This document shows positions 44,244 through 53,558 of a stretch of DNA of 64,000 nucleotides, in pieces. Position numbers and translations under genes: made by a program. The stretch spans positions 62,001 through 126,000 of the forward strand of contig NZ_BOOP01000020.1 in NCBI RefSeq assembly GCF_016863295.1, read 5' to 3'. The notes below the pieces were generated by a model. The model worked only from the letters and a program-made list of their open reading frames with translations. It was not told the DNA's origin and made no database searches. The stretch comes from Planotetraspora phitsanulokensis (lineage in GTDB: Bacteria; Actinomycetota; Actinomycetes; Streptosporangiales; Streptosporangiaceae). Position 1 is the stretch's first letter; each line of letters begins with the position of its first letter.

Positions 44244-47198
44244 TCAACCGCCGAGGACGAAGTCCCTGATCCTCAGGTCTCCGGTGAAGACGAGGTACAG
44301 ATCCCTGACTCCCGCGACGGGGCCGACCGGGGCGGTGGCCGTTCCCCAGGCGTGGACGTCGCCCGTGGCGGGGACGGGGACGGTCGCGACGACCTTGCCG
44401 GTCGGCGAGCCCAGGCGCAGCTCGAACGATCCGCCGCTCACCGAGGAGACTCCCGCGGTGACCCGCGCCGGCTTCCTGAGGTCGGCGTCACGGAACACGA
44501 TCCAGTCGCCGCTCGAGGCGCCGACGGCGTCACCGCGCTCCTTCGTCTCGTCGACCATCTCGACGCCGGAGTAGTCGTCGAAGTCGACGGCCCTGGTCAG
44601 CCGGGTCAGGTCGCGGGGCGGGATCGTCTCCCCCGTGACGTTCAGCGTCGTCCGCCGGCGGACGCCGTCGGATGAGCCGCCCACCATGACGTCGTGCCCG
44701 GATGCCTCGACGACCCATCTGTTCCGGGTGACGTCCCAGATGGCCAGGTCGGCCGCCTTGAAGGACAACGTCACCGTCCTGGTCTGCCCGCGCTCGAGGT
44801 GGACGCGCTCGAACGCGCGGAGCCGCTTGACGGGCTGCTCCACCCGCGAGGACCGCTGGTGGGTGTAGAGCTGGACCACCTCGTCACCCGCGGCCGGGCC
44901 GGTGTTGGTGACCTTGACGGTCGCCACGACCGTGCCGTCCGGCCGCGCCGAGTTCGCGTTCAGCTTCAGCCCCTGGTACGCGAAGGTCGTGTAGCTGAGC
45001 CCGTGGCCGAACGGGTAGAGCGGCCGGTCCTTGGAGTACTGGTACGTCGCGCCGCTCTTGATGATGTCGTAGTCGAGGATGTCCGGCAGGTCGCCCGCCG
45101 AGCGGGGCCAGGTCTGGGTCAGGCGTCCCGCCGGGTTGACGTCGCCGAACAGCACGTCCGCGAGCGCGTGCCCGGTCTCGGCGCCGGCGTGCGTGGTCCA
45201 CAGGATGGCCGGGACGTTGTCCTGCTCCCAGCCGATCGTCGTCGGATAACTGTTCTCGAGGACCACCACGGTGTGGGGGTTGGCCTTCCTGACCGCCTTG
45301 ACCAGGGCCTCCTGTCCTTCGGCGAGGTTCAGGTCGGTGCGGTCGTGCGCCTCGCGGCCGTTGATGAACGGCATGCTGCCGACGACGACCACCGCGACGT
45401 CCGCGCCCCTGGCCGCCGCCGCGGCCGCCTCGACGCCGCTGGCGACCGTCTCCTTGGCGAACCTGGACGCCTGGTCGGCGGTGGTCAGCACGAGGGTCCC
45501 GTCGTCGCCGGCCTTGATGTAGGTGTTCGGCCCGAACCAGCTCTCGGCGGTCTCGTAGCCGGCGTAGCGCAGGAGGTAGGCGCCGTCGGCCTGCTTCTCC
45601 AGCTTGAACTGCTGCTGGACGAACCAGCCGTTCGGCTGGGCCTGGTCGTTGACGAAGTTCGACCAGTTGTACCCGGCGTACTTGCCGTTGGCCACGCTGC
45701 GCAGCGTCAGGACGCCCTGGCCCCAGTCGAACACGTCGAACTTCTCGGTGTCGCCCGCGGTGGTCGCGCTCTCCCTGAGCACCGCGCCAGCCTCTCCGGC
45801 GCCGGCGGTGATGTACCTGCCCGTCGCGACGTCCTTGAGGGCGATGCGGTCGGCGCCCTCGGTGCCGGTGACGGCGCCCGCGCCGAGCCGCTCCCGGATC
45901 CCGTCGAGCGGGGTCACCCGGTACGGCAGGCCGCCGGAGTACCAGTCGGTGTAGAGGGTCTGGCTGAGCGGGCCGATCACGGCCACCTTCCTGGCCGCCG
46001 GGCTCAGCGGAAGGGCCTTGTTCGAGTTCTTGAGCAGCACCATGGCCTCGGCCGCCGTCTTGCGGGCCAGCAGGCGGTGCTCCGGGCTGTCTACCACGTC
46101 CGCGCCGATCTTCCCGTACGGTCCGCCGTCCGGATCGAACTCGCCGAGCCGGAAGCGGATGGACAGGATGTGCCGGACGGCGGTGTCGACGTCTGACTCC
46201 GTGATCAGTCCCCGCTCCAGGGCGGCCTTGATCGCCGTGGTGGTGGGAGCCGCGTTGGTGTCGTCGGTGGTGAAGCTGTCGATGCCTGCCTTGAGCGCGG
46301 CCGCGTCCGCCTCGGCGAGGTTCGGATAGTAGGACTGGGAGCCGACGAGGTTGTTGGGAGCGCCGGCGTCGGTGACGTTCAGCAGGTCCTTCTCCGTCCA
46401 GGACCGCACGACGTCGTCCAGGTCGGGGTTGACGGTGGCGGGCCGTCCGTTGACCAGGTTGTAGGAGGCCATGACGCCGGTGGCGGCGCCGGCCTCGACG
46501 GCGGGCCTGAACGCGGCCTGGTCGTACTCCTGCTCGACCCGCGGCGGGAGGCCGGACGACGTGCTGTCCCGGCGCACCTCGTTGTTGTTGGCCAGGTAGT
46601 GCTTGAGCGTCGGCGCCGCCCTGAGGTGGTCGGGGTCGCCGCCCTGGATGCCCGAGCCGTACGCGGTGGAGATCGCGCCGGTCAGCGTCGGATCCTCGGA
46701 GTAGCCCTCCTCGTTGCGGCCCCAGCGCGGGTCGCGCAGCAGGTTGACCACCGGCGCCCACAGGTTCAGGCCCCAGACCCGCGGGTTGCGGCTGTTGAAG
46801 CCGCGCGCCTCGTCGCCGACCGCGGCGCCGACCCGCTCGATCAGGTCCGTGTCCCAGGTGCTGGCGAGGCCGACGGCCTGCGGGAAGACGGTCCCGTCCG
46901 CGGTCACGACCGCGCCGCCGTGGTCGATGTCGGTGGACCAGGCGACTCCGTGGAGGGCCTCGGTGCCGGTCTTGAACAGCCCGATGCCGAGCCTCGGGAT
47001 CGCGGGCTGGTACTGATGCAGCCACGAGATCTTCTCGTCGAGCGTGAGGCGGCCGAGCAGGTCGTCGATCCGCTGGCCGAGCGGGAGGGCGGGGTCGCGG
47101 AAGGGCGGGTCCTCCGCCGCCCTGGCGGCCGGGGCCGCCAGGAGCGTCATCAGCAGGCCGATGACGGCCGTCACCCATAACGGACGTCGCAGGGACAT
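44244..47198 (-). CDS. secreted GH3 beta-glycosidase with fascin-like insert and CBM6-like tail
   Basis: 984 residues. A signal peptide (MSLRRPLWVTAVIGLL to about ARAAED, cleavage near residue 27) marks export. The N-domain nucleophile is Asp277 in LLNVTDAGAPNN, with KHYLANNNEVRR and DPRWGRNEEGYSEDP. The second domain is interrupted by a beta-trefoil/fascin-like insert (about 450-585), then a fibronectin-III-like domain and a C-terminal CBM6-like module (GDWIVFRDADL). It shares its whole architecture with the cytoplasmic paralogue at 34.2-37.0 kb. As the last gene of a GH31-ABC operon it probably trims oligosaccharides outside the cell before uptake. Specificity unproved. Confidence 0.9.
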   Translation of the reverse strand: MSLRRPLWVTAVIGLLMTLLAAPAARAAEDPPFRDPALPLGQRIDDLLGRLTLDEKISWLHQYQPAIPRLGIGLFKTGTEALHGVAWSTDIDHGGAVVTADGTVFPQAVGLASTWDTDLIERVGAAVGDEARGFNSRNPRVWGLNLWAPVVNLLRDPRWGRNEEGYSEDPTLTGAISTAYGSGIQGGDPDHLRAAPTLKHYLANNNEVRRDSTSSGLPPRVEQEYDQAAFRPAVEAGAATGVMASYNLVNGRPATVNPDLDDVVRSWTEKDLLNVTDAGAPNNLVGSQSYYPNLAEADAAALKAGIDSFTTDDTNAAPTTTAIKAALERGLITESDVDTAVRHILSIRFRLGEFDPDGGPYGKIGADVVDSPEHRLLARKTAAEAMVLLKNSNKALPLSPAARKVAVIGPLSQTLYTDWYSGGLPYRVTPLDGIRERLGAGAVTGTEGADRIALKDVATGRYITAGAGEAGAVLRESATTAGDTEKFDVFDWGQGVLTLRSVANGKYAGYNWSNFVNDQAQPNGWFVQQQFKLEKQADGAYLLRYAGYETAESWFGPNTYIKAGDDGTLVLTTADQASRFAKETVASGVEAAAAAARGADVAVVVVGSMPFINGREAHDRTDLNLAEGQEALVKAVRKANPHTVVVLENSYPTTIGWEQDNVPAILWTTHAGAETGHALADVLFGDVNPAGRLTQTWPRSAGDLPDILDYDIIKSGATYQYSKDRPLYPFGHGLSYTTFAYQGLKLNANSARPDGTVVATVKVTNTGPAAGDEVVQLYTHQRSSRVEQPVKRLRAFERVHLERGQTRTVTLSFKAADLAIWDVTRNRWVVEASGHDVMVGGSSDGVRRRTTLNVTGETIPPRDLTRLTRAVDFDDYSGVEMVDETKERGDAVGASSGDWIVFRDADLRKPARVTAGVSSVSGGSFELRLGSPTGKVVATVPVPATGDVHAWGTATAPVGPVAGVRDLYLVFTGDLRIRDFVLGG

Positions 47199-47264
47199 GG
47201 TGCCTCCAGGTCAGGTGGGGGGCATGGAGTTCACTGGGTCCGGGAAGACGAGGGGATCGGGTCC

Positions 47265-48122
47265 TCACTTGATGGCGCCGACGGTCACCCCTCTGGTCAG
47301 CGTGCGCTGGAAGATCAGGAAGAAGGCGACGGCCGGCACGATGCCGAGCAGCGCCGATGCGCTCGACATGGTGGCGTCCATCATCTTCTCGCCCTGCAGG
47401 ACGCCCAGGGCGACCGGCACGGTCTGGTTGTCGTTGGAGATCAGGAAGATCAGCGGCAGGAAGAACTCGTTCCACGTCCAGATGAAGAAGAAGATCACCA
47501 ACACCGACAACGTCGGGCGGCTGATCGGGACGACGATCCGCGACAGCGCCCGCCACTTGCCCGCCCCGTCGATCGAGGCCGCCTCGAGGATCTCGCGGGG
47601 GAACTGCCCGAGCACCGACGAGAGCAGGTAGGTCCCGAACGCCGCCTGGATGACGGTGAAGATCAGGATCACGGCGAGCTTCGAGTCGTAGAGCCCCACT
47701 TCCTTCGACAGGTAGTAGAGCGGGTAGACGAGCGACTCCTGCGGGAGCGTGTTGGCGACGAGGAACAGCACCAGGATCCACAACCTGCCCCTGACCCGGC
47801 CGATGCCCAGCGCGTACGCGTTGAGCACGGACAGCACGACGGCGGCGATCGCGACCGCACCGCTGATGAGGAGGCTGTTCAAGAACTTCTCGCCGAAGTC
47901 CACCCGGTTCCAGAAGTCGATGATCCCGTCGAGGTAGAGCCCCTTGGGCAGGCTCAGCGGCCCTCCCGCGGAGTACTCCGCGGGCGACTTGAACGCGTTG
48001 AGCGTGACGATCACGAACGGGGACACCATCGCGACGGCCAGCACCACGAGGGCCGCGAGCACCGCCCACCTGCCGGGGGCGCGCACGCTGCGCACGGTGC
48101 GTACTGCGCGTACGGAGGTCAT
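47265..48122 (-). CDS. carbohydrate ABC transporter permease, MalG/CUT1 type
   Basis: 285 residues with six membrane segments. The cytoplasmic EAA loop is EILEAASIDGAGKWRALSRIVVPISRP. The start overlaps the stop of the partner permease by four bases. It works with the adjacent permease and binding protein; no ATPase gene is in the cluster. Confidence 0.93.
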   Translation of the reverse strand: MTSVRAVRTVRSVRAPGRWAVLAALVVLAVAMVSPFVIVTLNAFKSPAEYSAGGPLSLPKGLYLDGIIDFWNRVDFGEKFLNSLLISGAVAIAAVVLSVLNAYALGIGRVRGRLWILVLFLVANTLPQESLVYPLYYLSKEVGLYDSKLAVILIFTVIQAAFGTYLLSSVLGQFPREILEAASIDGAGKWRALSRIVVPISRPTLSVLVIFFFIWTWNEFFLPLIFLISNDNQTVPVALGVLQGEKMMDATMSSASALLGIVPAVAFFLIFQRTLTRGVTVGAIK

Positions 48123-49000
48123 GCGTCACGCTCCTGGACGCGCAGGAAGAGGAAGGTCACGACGACGATGATCAGCGCGAGGACGGTCGCGATGGCCGAG
48201 CCGTAGCCCACGTTGGCCTTCTGGAAGAAGTTCAGATACGAGAAGTACGAGGGCACCATCGTCGCGTTGCCCGGCCCGCCCCGGGTGAGCACGAAGATCG
48301 GCCCGAAGACCTTGAGGGCGGCGATAGTGCAGGTGAGGAGCACGACGAAGATCTCTGGCCTGATCTGCGGGATCGTGATGTGCCAGAACCTGCGCCACCA
48401 GGAGGCGCCGTCGATCTCGGCGGCCTCGTGCAGCGCCGGGTCGGCCCGCTGGAGCCCGGCCATGAAGATCACGACCGGGTAGCCGAGCTGGAACCACACC
48501 ATGATCGCCATGACCGTGGCGAGGGCGAGGTCGGGGTCCCCCAGCCAGTTGACCTTGGTTCCGAAGATCGCGTTGACCGCGCCGTACGACGGGTGCAGCA
48601 TCCAGTTCCACACCACGCCGGCCACGGCGATCGGCAGGATCTGTGGCAGGTAGTAGGCGGCGCGCAGGACCGACGCCGTGCGCGAGCCGAACTTCTTGCC
48701 GATGTAGTCGAACAGGGCCGCGGACAGCACGAGCCCGATCAGGGTCGGCACGACGGCCATGGCGACGATCAGGGCGACGTTGTGCTCGAACGACGTCCAG
48801 AACCGCTCGTCCTTGAACAGCTTCGTGTAGTTGTCCAGCCCGATCCAGGTGGGGGTGCCGACCCCGGACCAGCGGGTGAAGCTCGTCGCGACGTTCATGA
48901 CGAACGGCACGACGATGACGGCGAGGAACAGCACGAAACTGGGGATCAGGAAGATCCAGTAGCCGCCTCGCCCTCGGGGGCGCGCCGGAGATGGCGCCAT
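48119..49000 (-). CDS. sugar ABC transporter permease, MalF/CUT1 type
   Basis: 293 residues with six membrane segments (IFLIPSFVLFLAVIVVPFVM is the first). The EAA loop is ALHEAAEIDGASWWRRFWHITIPQIRP. It lies 78 bases after the binding-protein gene, with a stem-loop between them, and overlaps the second permease gene. Confidence 0.93.
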   Translation of the reverse strand: MAPSPARPRGRGGYWIFLIPSFVLFLAVIVVPFVMNVATSFTRWSGVGTPTWIGLDNYTKLFKDERFWTSFEHNVALIVAMAVVPTLIGLVLSAALFDYIGKKFGSRTASVLRAAYYLPQILPIAVAGVVWNWMLHPSYGAVNAIFGTKVNWLGDPDLALATVMAIMVWFQLGYPVVIFMAGLQRADPALHEAAEIDGASWWRRFWHITIPQIRPEIFVVLLTCTIAALKVFGPIFVLTRGGPGNATMVPSYFSYLNFFQKANVGYGSAIATVLALIIVVVTFLFLRVQERDA

Positions 49001-49022
49001 GAGCAGACCTTTCGGGATATGT

Positions 49023-49055
49023 CCGGCGGCGGGGGCCGGTCACCCCTGCCGCCGG
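49023..49055 (-). promoter_or_regulatory. intercistronic stem-loop between binding-protein and permease genes
   Basis: CCGGCGGC and GCCGCCGG pair over 8 bp, with an inner GGGG/CCCC stem. Such hairpins after a binding-protein gene stabilise the upstream mRNA or partly terminate it, giving more binding protein than permease. Confidence 0.65.
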
Positions 49056-49078
49056 GAGCCTTGCGTTCGCCTTGGGGG

Positions 49079-50392
49079 TCAGTTCCCGATGTCGGCGAGG
49101 TTGTCGTTGTACGGCTGGGCGATCTCGTCGAGCACCTGCTCGGGCGACTTGCTGCCGTTGATCAGCTCCTGCACGCCCGCGACGAGCACGTCGTAGTAGC
49201 CGGGTGCCGGCCAGTCGGGATAGAAGGCCAGGCCGTCCTGGGAGGAGAGCTTGTTGAAGTTCTCCACCAGTTCCTTGCTCTTGGGGTCGGTGATCGCGGT
49301 GGGGTCAGCCGCGACGGGAAGGCCGCCGGAGTTGCCCAGCAGGTTCTGGATGTCCTTCTTCATCGTGATGTCGATGAAGTCGTAGGCCAGGTCCTTGTTC
49401 TTCGCCTTCTCGGGGACGACCCACAGGTTGCCGCTGGATCCGGGCGCCATCGCGCCGCCTGGCCACAGGAACGAGCCCCAGTCGAAGTCCTTGATCTGCT
49501 CCTGGAACCGGCCGTACCACCAGCTGCCGGAGATCATGATCGGGAACTTGCCGCCGATGAACGAGACGCCCATGTCCTCGGCCTTGATCCCGGCCGAGTC
49601 CTTGCTGATGTAGCCCTTCTTCACCCAGTCGGCGAAGGTCTGCGCGCCGTAGGTGAACTCCGGCCCGTGGAAGTCGACCTTGCCCTTGTACTGCTGGAAG
49701 GCGTCGACCCAGGCCCGGTCGGCCTTGCTCAGCGCGAGCAGATACATGATCTGCTGGGCGGGGTACTCGGCGCCGCCGGTGGCGATGGGCGTGATGCCGG
49801 CCTTGGCGAACTTGTCCAGTGCGGCGGTGAACTCGTCGAAGGTCGTGGGCACCTCGATGCCCTGCTTCTTGAAGGCGTCCTTGTTGTAGTAGACCATCAC
49901 GTACTCGGCGTAGTTCGGGATGCCGAACCACTTGCCGGAGCCCATGATGCCGCGGTCGTCGTAGCGGGCCGTGGTCTGGAGCGACGGGCTGAGCAGCTTG
50001 TCCCAGCCGCGCTTGGCGGCCTCGTCGGACAGGTCGGTGAGCAGGCCCTGCTTCGACAGCAGGCCGGCCGTGGCGTTGCCCTTGTTGTACTCCATGACGT
50101 CGGGCGCCTCGTCGGAGTTGAGGACCATGCCCGCGGTCTTCTGGATCTGCTCGAAGCCCTTCTCCTCGAACTTCACCGTGACGCCGGGGTGGCTCGCCTC
50201 GAACTCCTTGATCGCCTGCGCCCAGGCCTTGCCCATGGCGCTGTCGGCGCCCTCGTAGTGCCACAGCGTGAGGGTCCTCGGGCCCGACGACGAGCCGCCG
50301 CCCCCGCCATCCGACGATCCGCCGCATGCGGCGAGCACCATCGCGGAGGCGGCCAGCACAGCCGCCGCGGCCGTCCTGCCTATCTTCAGCAT
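49079..50392 (-). CDS. sugar-binding lipoprotein of ABC transporter (CUT1)
   Basis: 437 residues from the second of two close ATGs, the one with GGAG at the right distance. The signal peptide and lipobox are MVLAACGGS, followed by a Ser/Gly linker. The fold is SBP_bac_1: TLTLWHYEGADSAMGKAW near the mature start, FVMVYYNKDAFKKQGIEVPTTFDEF-like sequence and the Trp-rich ligand wall SGSWWYGRFQEQ. The preceding GH31 gene points to alpha-xylosides or related oligosaccharides as ligand. Confidence 0.92.
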   Translation of the reverse strand: MLKIGRTAAAAVLAASAMVLAACGGSSDGGGGGSSSGPRTLTLWHYEGADSAMGKAWAQAIKEFEASHPGVTVKFEEKGFEQIQKTAGMVLNSDEAPDVMEYNKGNATAGLLSKQGLLTDLSDEAAKRGWDKLLSPSLQTTARYDDRGIMGSGKWFGIPNYAEYVMVYYNKDAFKKQGIEVPTTFDEFTAALDKFAKAGITPIATGGAEYPAQQIMYLLALSKADRAWVDAFQQYKGKVDFHGPEFTYGAQTFADWVKKGYISKDSAGIKAEDMGVSFIGGKFPIMISGSWWYGRFQEQIKDFDWGSFLWPGGAMAPGSSGNLWVVPEKAKNKDLAYDFIDITMKKDIQNLLGNSGGLPVAADPTAITDPKSKELVENFNKLSSQDGLAFYPDWPAPGYYDVLVAGVQELINGSKSPEQVLDEIAQPYNDNLADIGN

Positions 50393-50416
50393 GGTCATTC
50401 TCCAGGGGGTTTCGTG

Positions 50417-52699
50417 CTAGTTGATGATGACCGGGGCGCCGGGGCCCGTGAACTCGACGCCAGTGATCCGCTTGGGACCCTCGACCGTGACGACCAGGCG
50501 GTCGCCGTCGCGCACGGCGGTGACGACGGTGTCGCCGTCCAGGTCCCTGATGGTCGTACGGCTCTCGCGGGCGGGCACGCCGAAGGCGGCCAACGTGACC
50601 GGGGCGTCGTCGCCCACCGTGTCCCCCGGCTCGGTCACGGGGATGAGCGCGCCGTGCCGTACGAACAGGGGGATCTGGTCCAGCGGCGGGGAGACCGTGA
50701 TGTGGCGGCCGCCCTCGATCGCCTCCCCGGTCCAGTAGTCCACCCACACCCCCGCGGGCAGGTAGACCTTCCGGGTTCCGTCCGCCGAGATCATGGGGGC
50801 CACGAGCAGGTCGGTCCCGAGGAGGTATTCGAGGTCGGCCTGCCACGCGACGGGGTCGTCCGGGTAGTCGACGCACAGCGCCCGCATCATCGGCGCGCCC
50901 GTCTCCGCCGCCGTGACCGCCGCGGAGTAGATGTACGGCATGAGCCGGTAACGCAGCCGGATCGCCTCGACGGCGCCCCGCTCAGCGTGCGCGGGGAACC
51001 GCCACGGCTCCCGGGTGGTGGTGCCGTGGAAACGGATCAGCGGCGAGAGCGCGCTGAACTGCGACCAGCGGATGTAGAGATCGGGTGTCGGCGTCCCGGT
51101 GAAGCCGCCCGCGTCGTGGGTCCAGAACGGGATGCCGGACAGGCCGTGCGACAGGCCGCCCCTGATCGTGCTGCCCATCGAGGGATAGGCGGAGTCGACG
51201 TCGCCGCTCCACTGCGCGGCGTGCCGCTGGCCGCCCAGGTAGGACGAGCGGGCCCAGACCATGCCGTGTCCCGCGACCTCACGGGTGGCCTCGGAGACCA
51301 CGTCGTTGAACAGCAGCGAGTAGACGTTGTGCAGGTCGGTGCCGGTCATCCCGTTGAAGGCCACCGCGTCGGCCGGGACGCCCTCGGCGAAGTCGGTCTT
51401 GAAGACCGAGACGCCTTCGCGCAGGCGGTCGCGGAGCAGGCCCTTGAACCAGTCGACGGCGGCGGGGTTGGTGAAGTCGACGATGCCGCAGGCCGGGTGC
51501 GAGCCGTGCCAGGAGTCGGCCACGTAGACCTCGCCATCCTGCCTCCTGAGGAGATATCCGTTCTCGGCCGCCTCCGGGAAGGCCGGACTGAGATGTGAAA
51601 TATACGGATTCATCCAGAGGCAGACCCTGAAGCCCTGCTTCTTCAGGGCGGCCAGCATGCCCACGGGGTCGGGGAAGGTCTCGGGGTCCCACCGCATGTC
51701 CGACCAGTGGTCGCCGACCTGCCAGTAGGTGTCCAGGTGGAGGACGTCACACGGGATGCCCCTTTCTCTGATCGTCGCGGCCCGCTCCAGCACGCGCTCC
51801 TGGCTGTCCCGGAAGAACCCCGAGGAGATCCACGTGCCGAACGCCCACTTGGGCGGCAGTTCGGGCTTGCCGGTGAGCCGTCCGAATCGGGTGAGCACGT
51901 CCGCCGGGGCCGGTCCCGCGATCACGTAGTAGTCGAGCAGGTCGTCCGGCACGATGATCTGCACGTCGCTGTGCGTGGACTGGCACATGTCGAACTCGAC
52001 CGGGGAGCCGCTGTCGACCATGAGGCCGTATCCCCTGTTCGACAGGTAGAACGGCACGTTCTTGTAGGCGCGCTGCGACTCCGCGCCGAAGGCGTCGAAG
52101 TTCCACATCAGCGGCCGCTGGCCGCGCTTGTCCAGGGGCGTGAACGACTCGCCGAACCCGCCGAACGCCTCGTCCGCGGGGGCCAGGAACGTCTCGTGGT
52201 AGGCCACGGGCACGCCGTCGGCGCTCGACCGCCCGAAGGGCAGCGTGCGGAGCCGGCCGCTGATGTCCGGTTGCCCGGGGTCCTGCTCGACCAGCGTCCG
52301 TCCTGCGCGGTCGGTGAAGCGCATGTTCCACGGGTCGAGCCTGATCTCCGCCCGGAGCGAGCCCGCGTCGACGATCACCCTGCTGTGTCCCGCCTCCACG
52401 ACGGCGTCGCCGTACCGGCCGGGGGTGACCATCGTGATCGCCCGGGACGCACGGCTGCGGGCGTCGGCCTCCGCGCCGAGCCTGACCCGGATGACGCCCT
52501 CCCCCGCCACCGAGACCTGCACGACCAGCGTCTCGTCCGCCGAGGTCGAGCCCTTGAAGGTGACGCCGTCGCCGTCCGAGGCCACGACCTCGGCCCGCGT
52601 CACCGCCGACAGGCCGGTCTCCCCGGGCCTTCGCACGGGAAGCTCGGGCGGGTCCGCCACGAAGTACTCGCGCGCGATCAGGGGAGGGCGGTACGGCAT
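50417..52699 (-). CDS. GH31 alpha-glycosidase, alpha-xylosidase (YicI) type
   Basis: 760 residues from the ATG of MPYRPPLIAREYF, which has GGAG eight bases upstream. The nucleophile is Asp436 in VFKTDFAEGVP and the acid/base Asp500 in QWSGDVDSAY. KTDFxE with LHLDTYWQ and WTHDAGGF is the YicI-like alpha-xylosidase pattern rather than that of alpha-glucosidases. No signal peptide, so it acts in the cytoplasm on imported oligosaccharides such as isoprimeverose (inference). First gene of the five-gene operon GH31-SBP-permease-permease-GH3. Confidence 0.9.
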   Translation of the reverse strand: MPYRPPLIAREYFVADPPELPVRRPGETGLSAVTRAEVVASDGDGVTFKGSTSADETLVVQVSVAGEGVIRVRLGAEADARSRASRAITMVTPGRYGDAVVEAGHSRVIVDAGSLRAEIRLDPWNMRFTDRAGRTLVEQDPGQPDISGRLRTLPFGRSSADGVPVAYHETFLAPADEAFGGFGESFTPLDKRGQRPLMWNFDAFGAESQRAYKNVPFYLSNRGYGLMVDSGSPVEFDMCQSTHSDVQIIVPDDLLDYYVIAGPAPADVLTRFGRLTGKPELPPKWAFGTWISSGFFRDSQERVLERAATIRERGIPCDVLHLDTYWQVGDHWSDMRWDPETFPDPVGMLAALKKQGFRVCLWMNPYISHLSPAFPEAAENGYLLRRQDGEVYVADSWHGSHPACGIVDFTNPAAVDWFKGLLRDRLREGVSVFKTDFAEGVPADAVAFNGMTGTDLHNVYSLLFNDVVSEATREVAGHGMVWARSSYLGGQRHAAQWSGDVDSAYPSMGSTIRGGLSHGLSGIPFWTHDAGGFTGTPTPDLYIRWSQFSALSPLIRFHGTTTREPWRFPAHAERGAVEAIRLRYRLMPYIYSAAVTAAETGAPMMRALCVDYPDDPVAWQADLEYLLGTDLLVAPMISADGTRKVYLPAGVWVDYWTGEAIEGGRHITVSPPLDQIPLFVRHGALIPVTEPGDTVGDDAPVTLAAFGVPARESRTTIRDLDGDTVVTAVRDGDRLVVTVEGPKRITGVEFTGPGAPVIIN

Positions 52700-52737
52700 T
52701 TGCGACACTCCATCGTTGGTGCGAAGACTGTGGAGTT

Positions 52738-52766
52738 AGTTTGCCGTCCATCCGAACAAAGGTCAA
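52738..52766 (-). promoter_or_regulatory. promoter of the GH31/ABC operon
   Basis: On the minus strand TTGACC (52766-52761) and CAAACT (52743-52738) are 17 bases apart; the -10 can also be read as AAACTA with an 18-base spacer. An inverted repeat lies upstream at 52783-52806. Confidence 0.5.
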
Positions 52767-52782
52767 CGGCTCCGTGACGCTT

Positions 52783-52806
52783 CGAAGATCGAAATGAGCA
52801 TCTTCG
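52783..52806. promoter_or_regulatory. inverted repeat upstream of the GH31 promoter
   Basis: CGAAGAT (52783-52789) and ATCTTCG (52800-52806) are separated by 10 bases. The place is right for an activator or repressor site shared by the GH31 operon and the divergent small acidic protein gene. No regulator gene belongs to this operon. Confidence 0.4.
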
Positions 52807-52883
52807 TGCGACTTTCGCCTGTTTTATTCCGATTTATGCATGTTTTGGGTAATGTGACCGGCAATTAAGGGCCAGGAGGTGGC

Positions 52884-53240
52884 ATGAACAAGTTCGTTCA
52901 CGTGATGCCGCTCGACGACGTCATCAGCCATGAGGGCACGCCGGACTGCATCTGCGGACCGGCCGGGCAGATCGTGAGCGCGGCGGACCTCCTGGAGGAC
53001 CCCGACCTCGACGGCGTCGTCGACGCCGACGACCTGACCGGCTTCGAGGACGAGGACCTCCCGGACGGCGCGTACTCCCCGGACACGGGCGCGGACGACT
53101 GGGATCGGGCCGACGGCCTGGAACAGGCGGACGACGACGAGGGACCGGAGGGCGACCCCCGCCTGGCGGTCTGCATCATCATCTACCACCACTACGCGCT
53201 ACGCCCCTGCCACGAATGGGAAGCCTCCCCCGAGCCCTAA
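52884..53240 (+). CDS. small acidic protein with phage-type DCICGP motif
   Basis: 118 residues; AGGAGGTGG six bases before the ATG makes translation likely. The N-terminus VHVMPLDDVISHEGTPDCICGP and the C-terminus VCIIIYHHYALRP resemble the two ends of short phage and actinobacterial proteins with a 'P-L-x-D-hhxH...DCxCGP ... HHSLDGR' pattern. Here the ends are split by about 55 residues that are more than 40 percent Asp/Glu. Two Cys at each end could bind metal. It is divergent from the GH31 operon. Function unknown. Confidence 0.65.
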   Translation: MNKFVHVMPLDDVISHEGTPDCICGPAGQIVSAADLLEDPDLDGVVDADDLTGFEDEDLPDGAYSPDTGADDWDRADGLEQADDDEGPEGDPRLAVCIIIYHHYALRPCHEWEASPEP

Positions 53241-53256
53241 CGCAGCCCTTTTGGGG

Positions 53257-53542
53257 GTGATCATGCACACCTTCGTACACAGGCCTCCCGACCAGCCCTT
53301 TCACAGTGCGTGATCATGCACGCGAGGTCACAGAGGGCAGCCCACACTCTTCACGCCGGGCGTCCGCGTCCGCTTCGGCTCGCGCCGTACGGCAGGCGGG
53401 GCAATTCATGCATGATCACAGACGGGTTCGGCCAGGTCATGGGACAGGCGCGCGAATCTGCGCATGATCACGACAGGCCTCACCGCAGGTAAGCGGGCAC
53501 TCCCCCGAAGGTGTGCATGATCACACCCCAAAACATGATCAC
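53257..53542. repeat. left array of the GTGATCATGCACAC repeat
   Basis: The 318-base gap between two convergent genes carries direct copies at 53257-53270 and 53310-53321, and inverted copies at 53408-53419, 53462-53471, 53511-53524 and (shortened) 53534-53542. Direct copies come first and inverted ones last, so the transcript could fold into alternative long stems. The second copy is preceded by CTCCCGACCAGCCCTTTCAC, a stretch that recurs before a copy at 56000. Nothing else is seen in the gap. Confidence 0.8.
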
Positions 53543-53558
53543 CCCACAAATAAGGGGG

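Noticed and set aside
48380-51598. 1072-residue plus-strand open frame
   Set aside because: Antisense to the ABC and GH31 genes; low-complexity Arg/Val/Asp pattern.
53257-53542. Repeat array considered as a CRISPR
   Set aside because: Units are palindromic, occur in both orientations and have irregular spacing; no cas genes are near.
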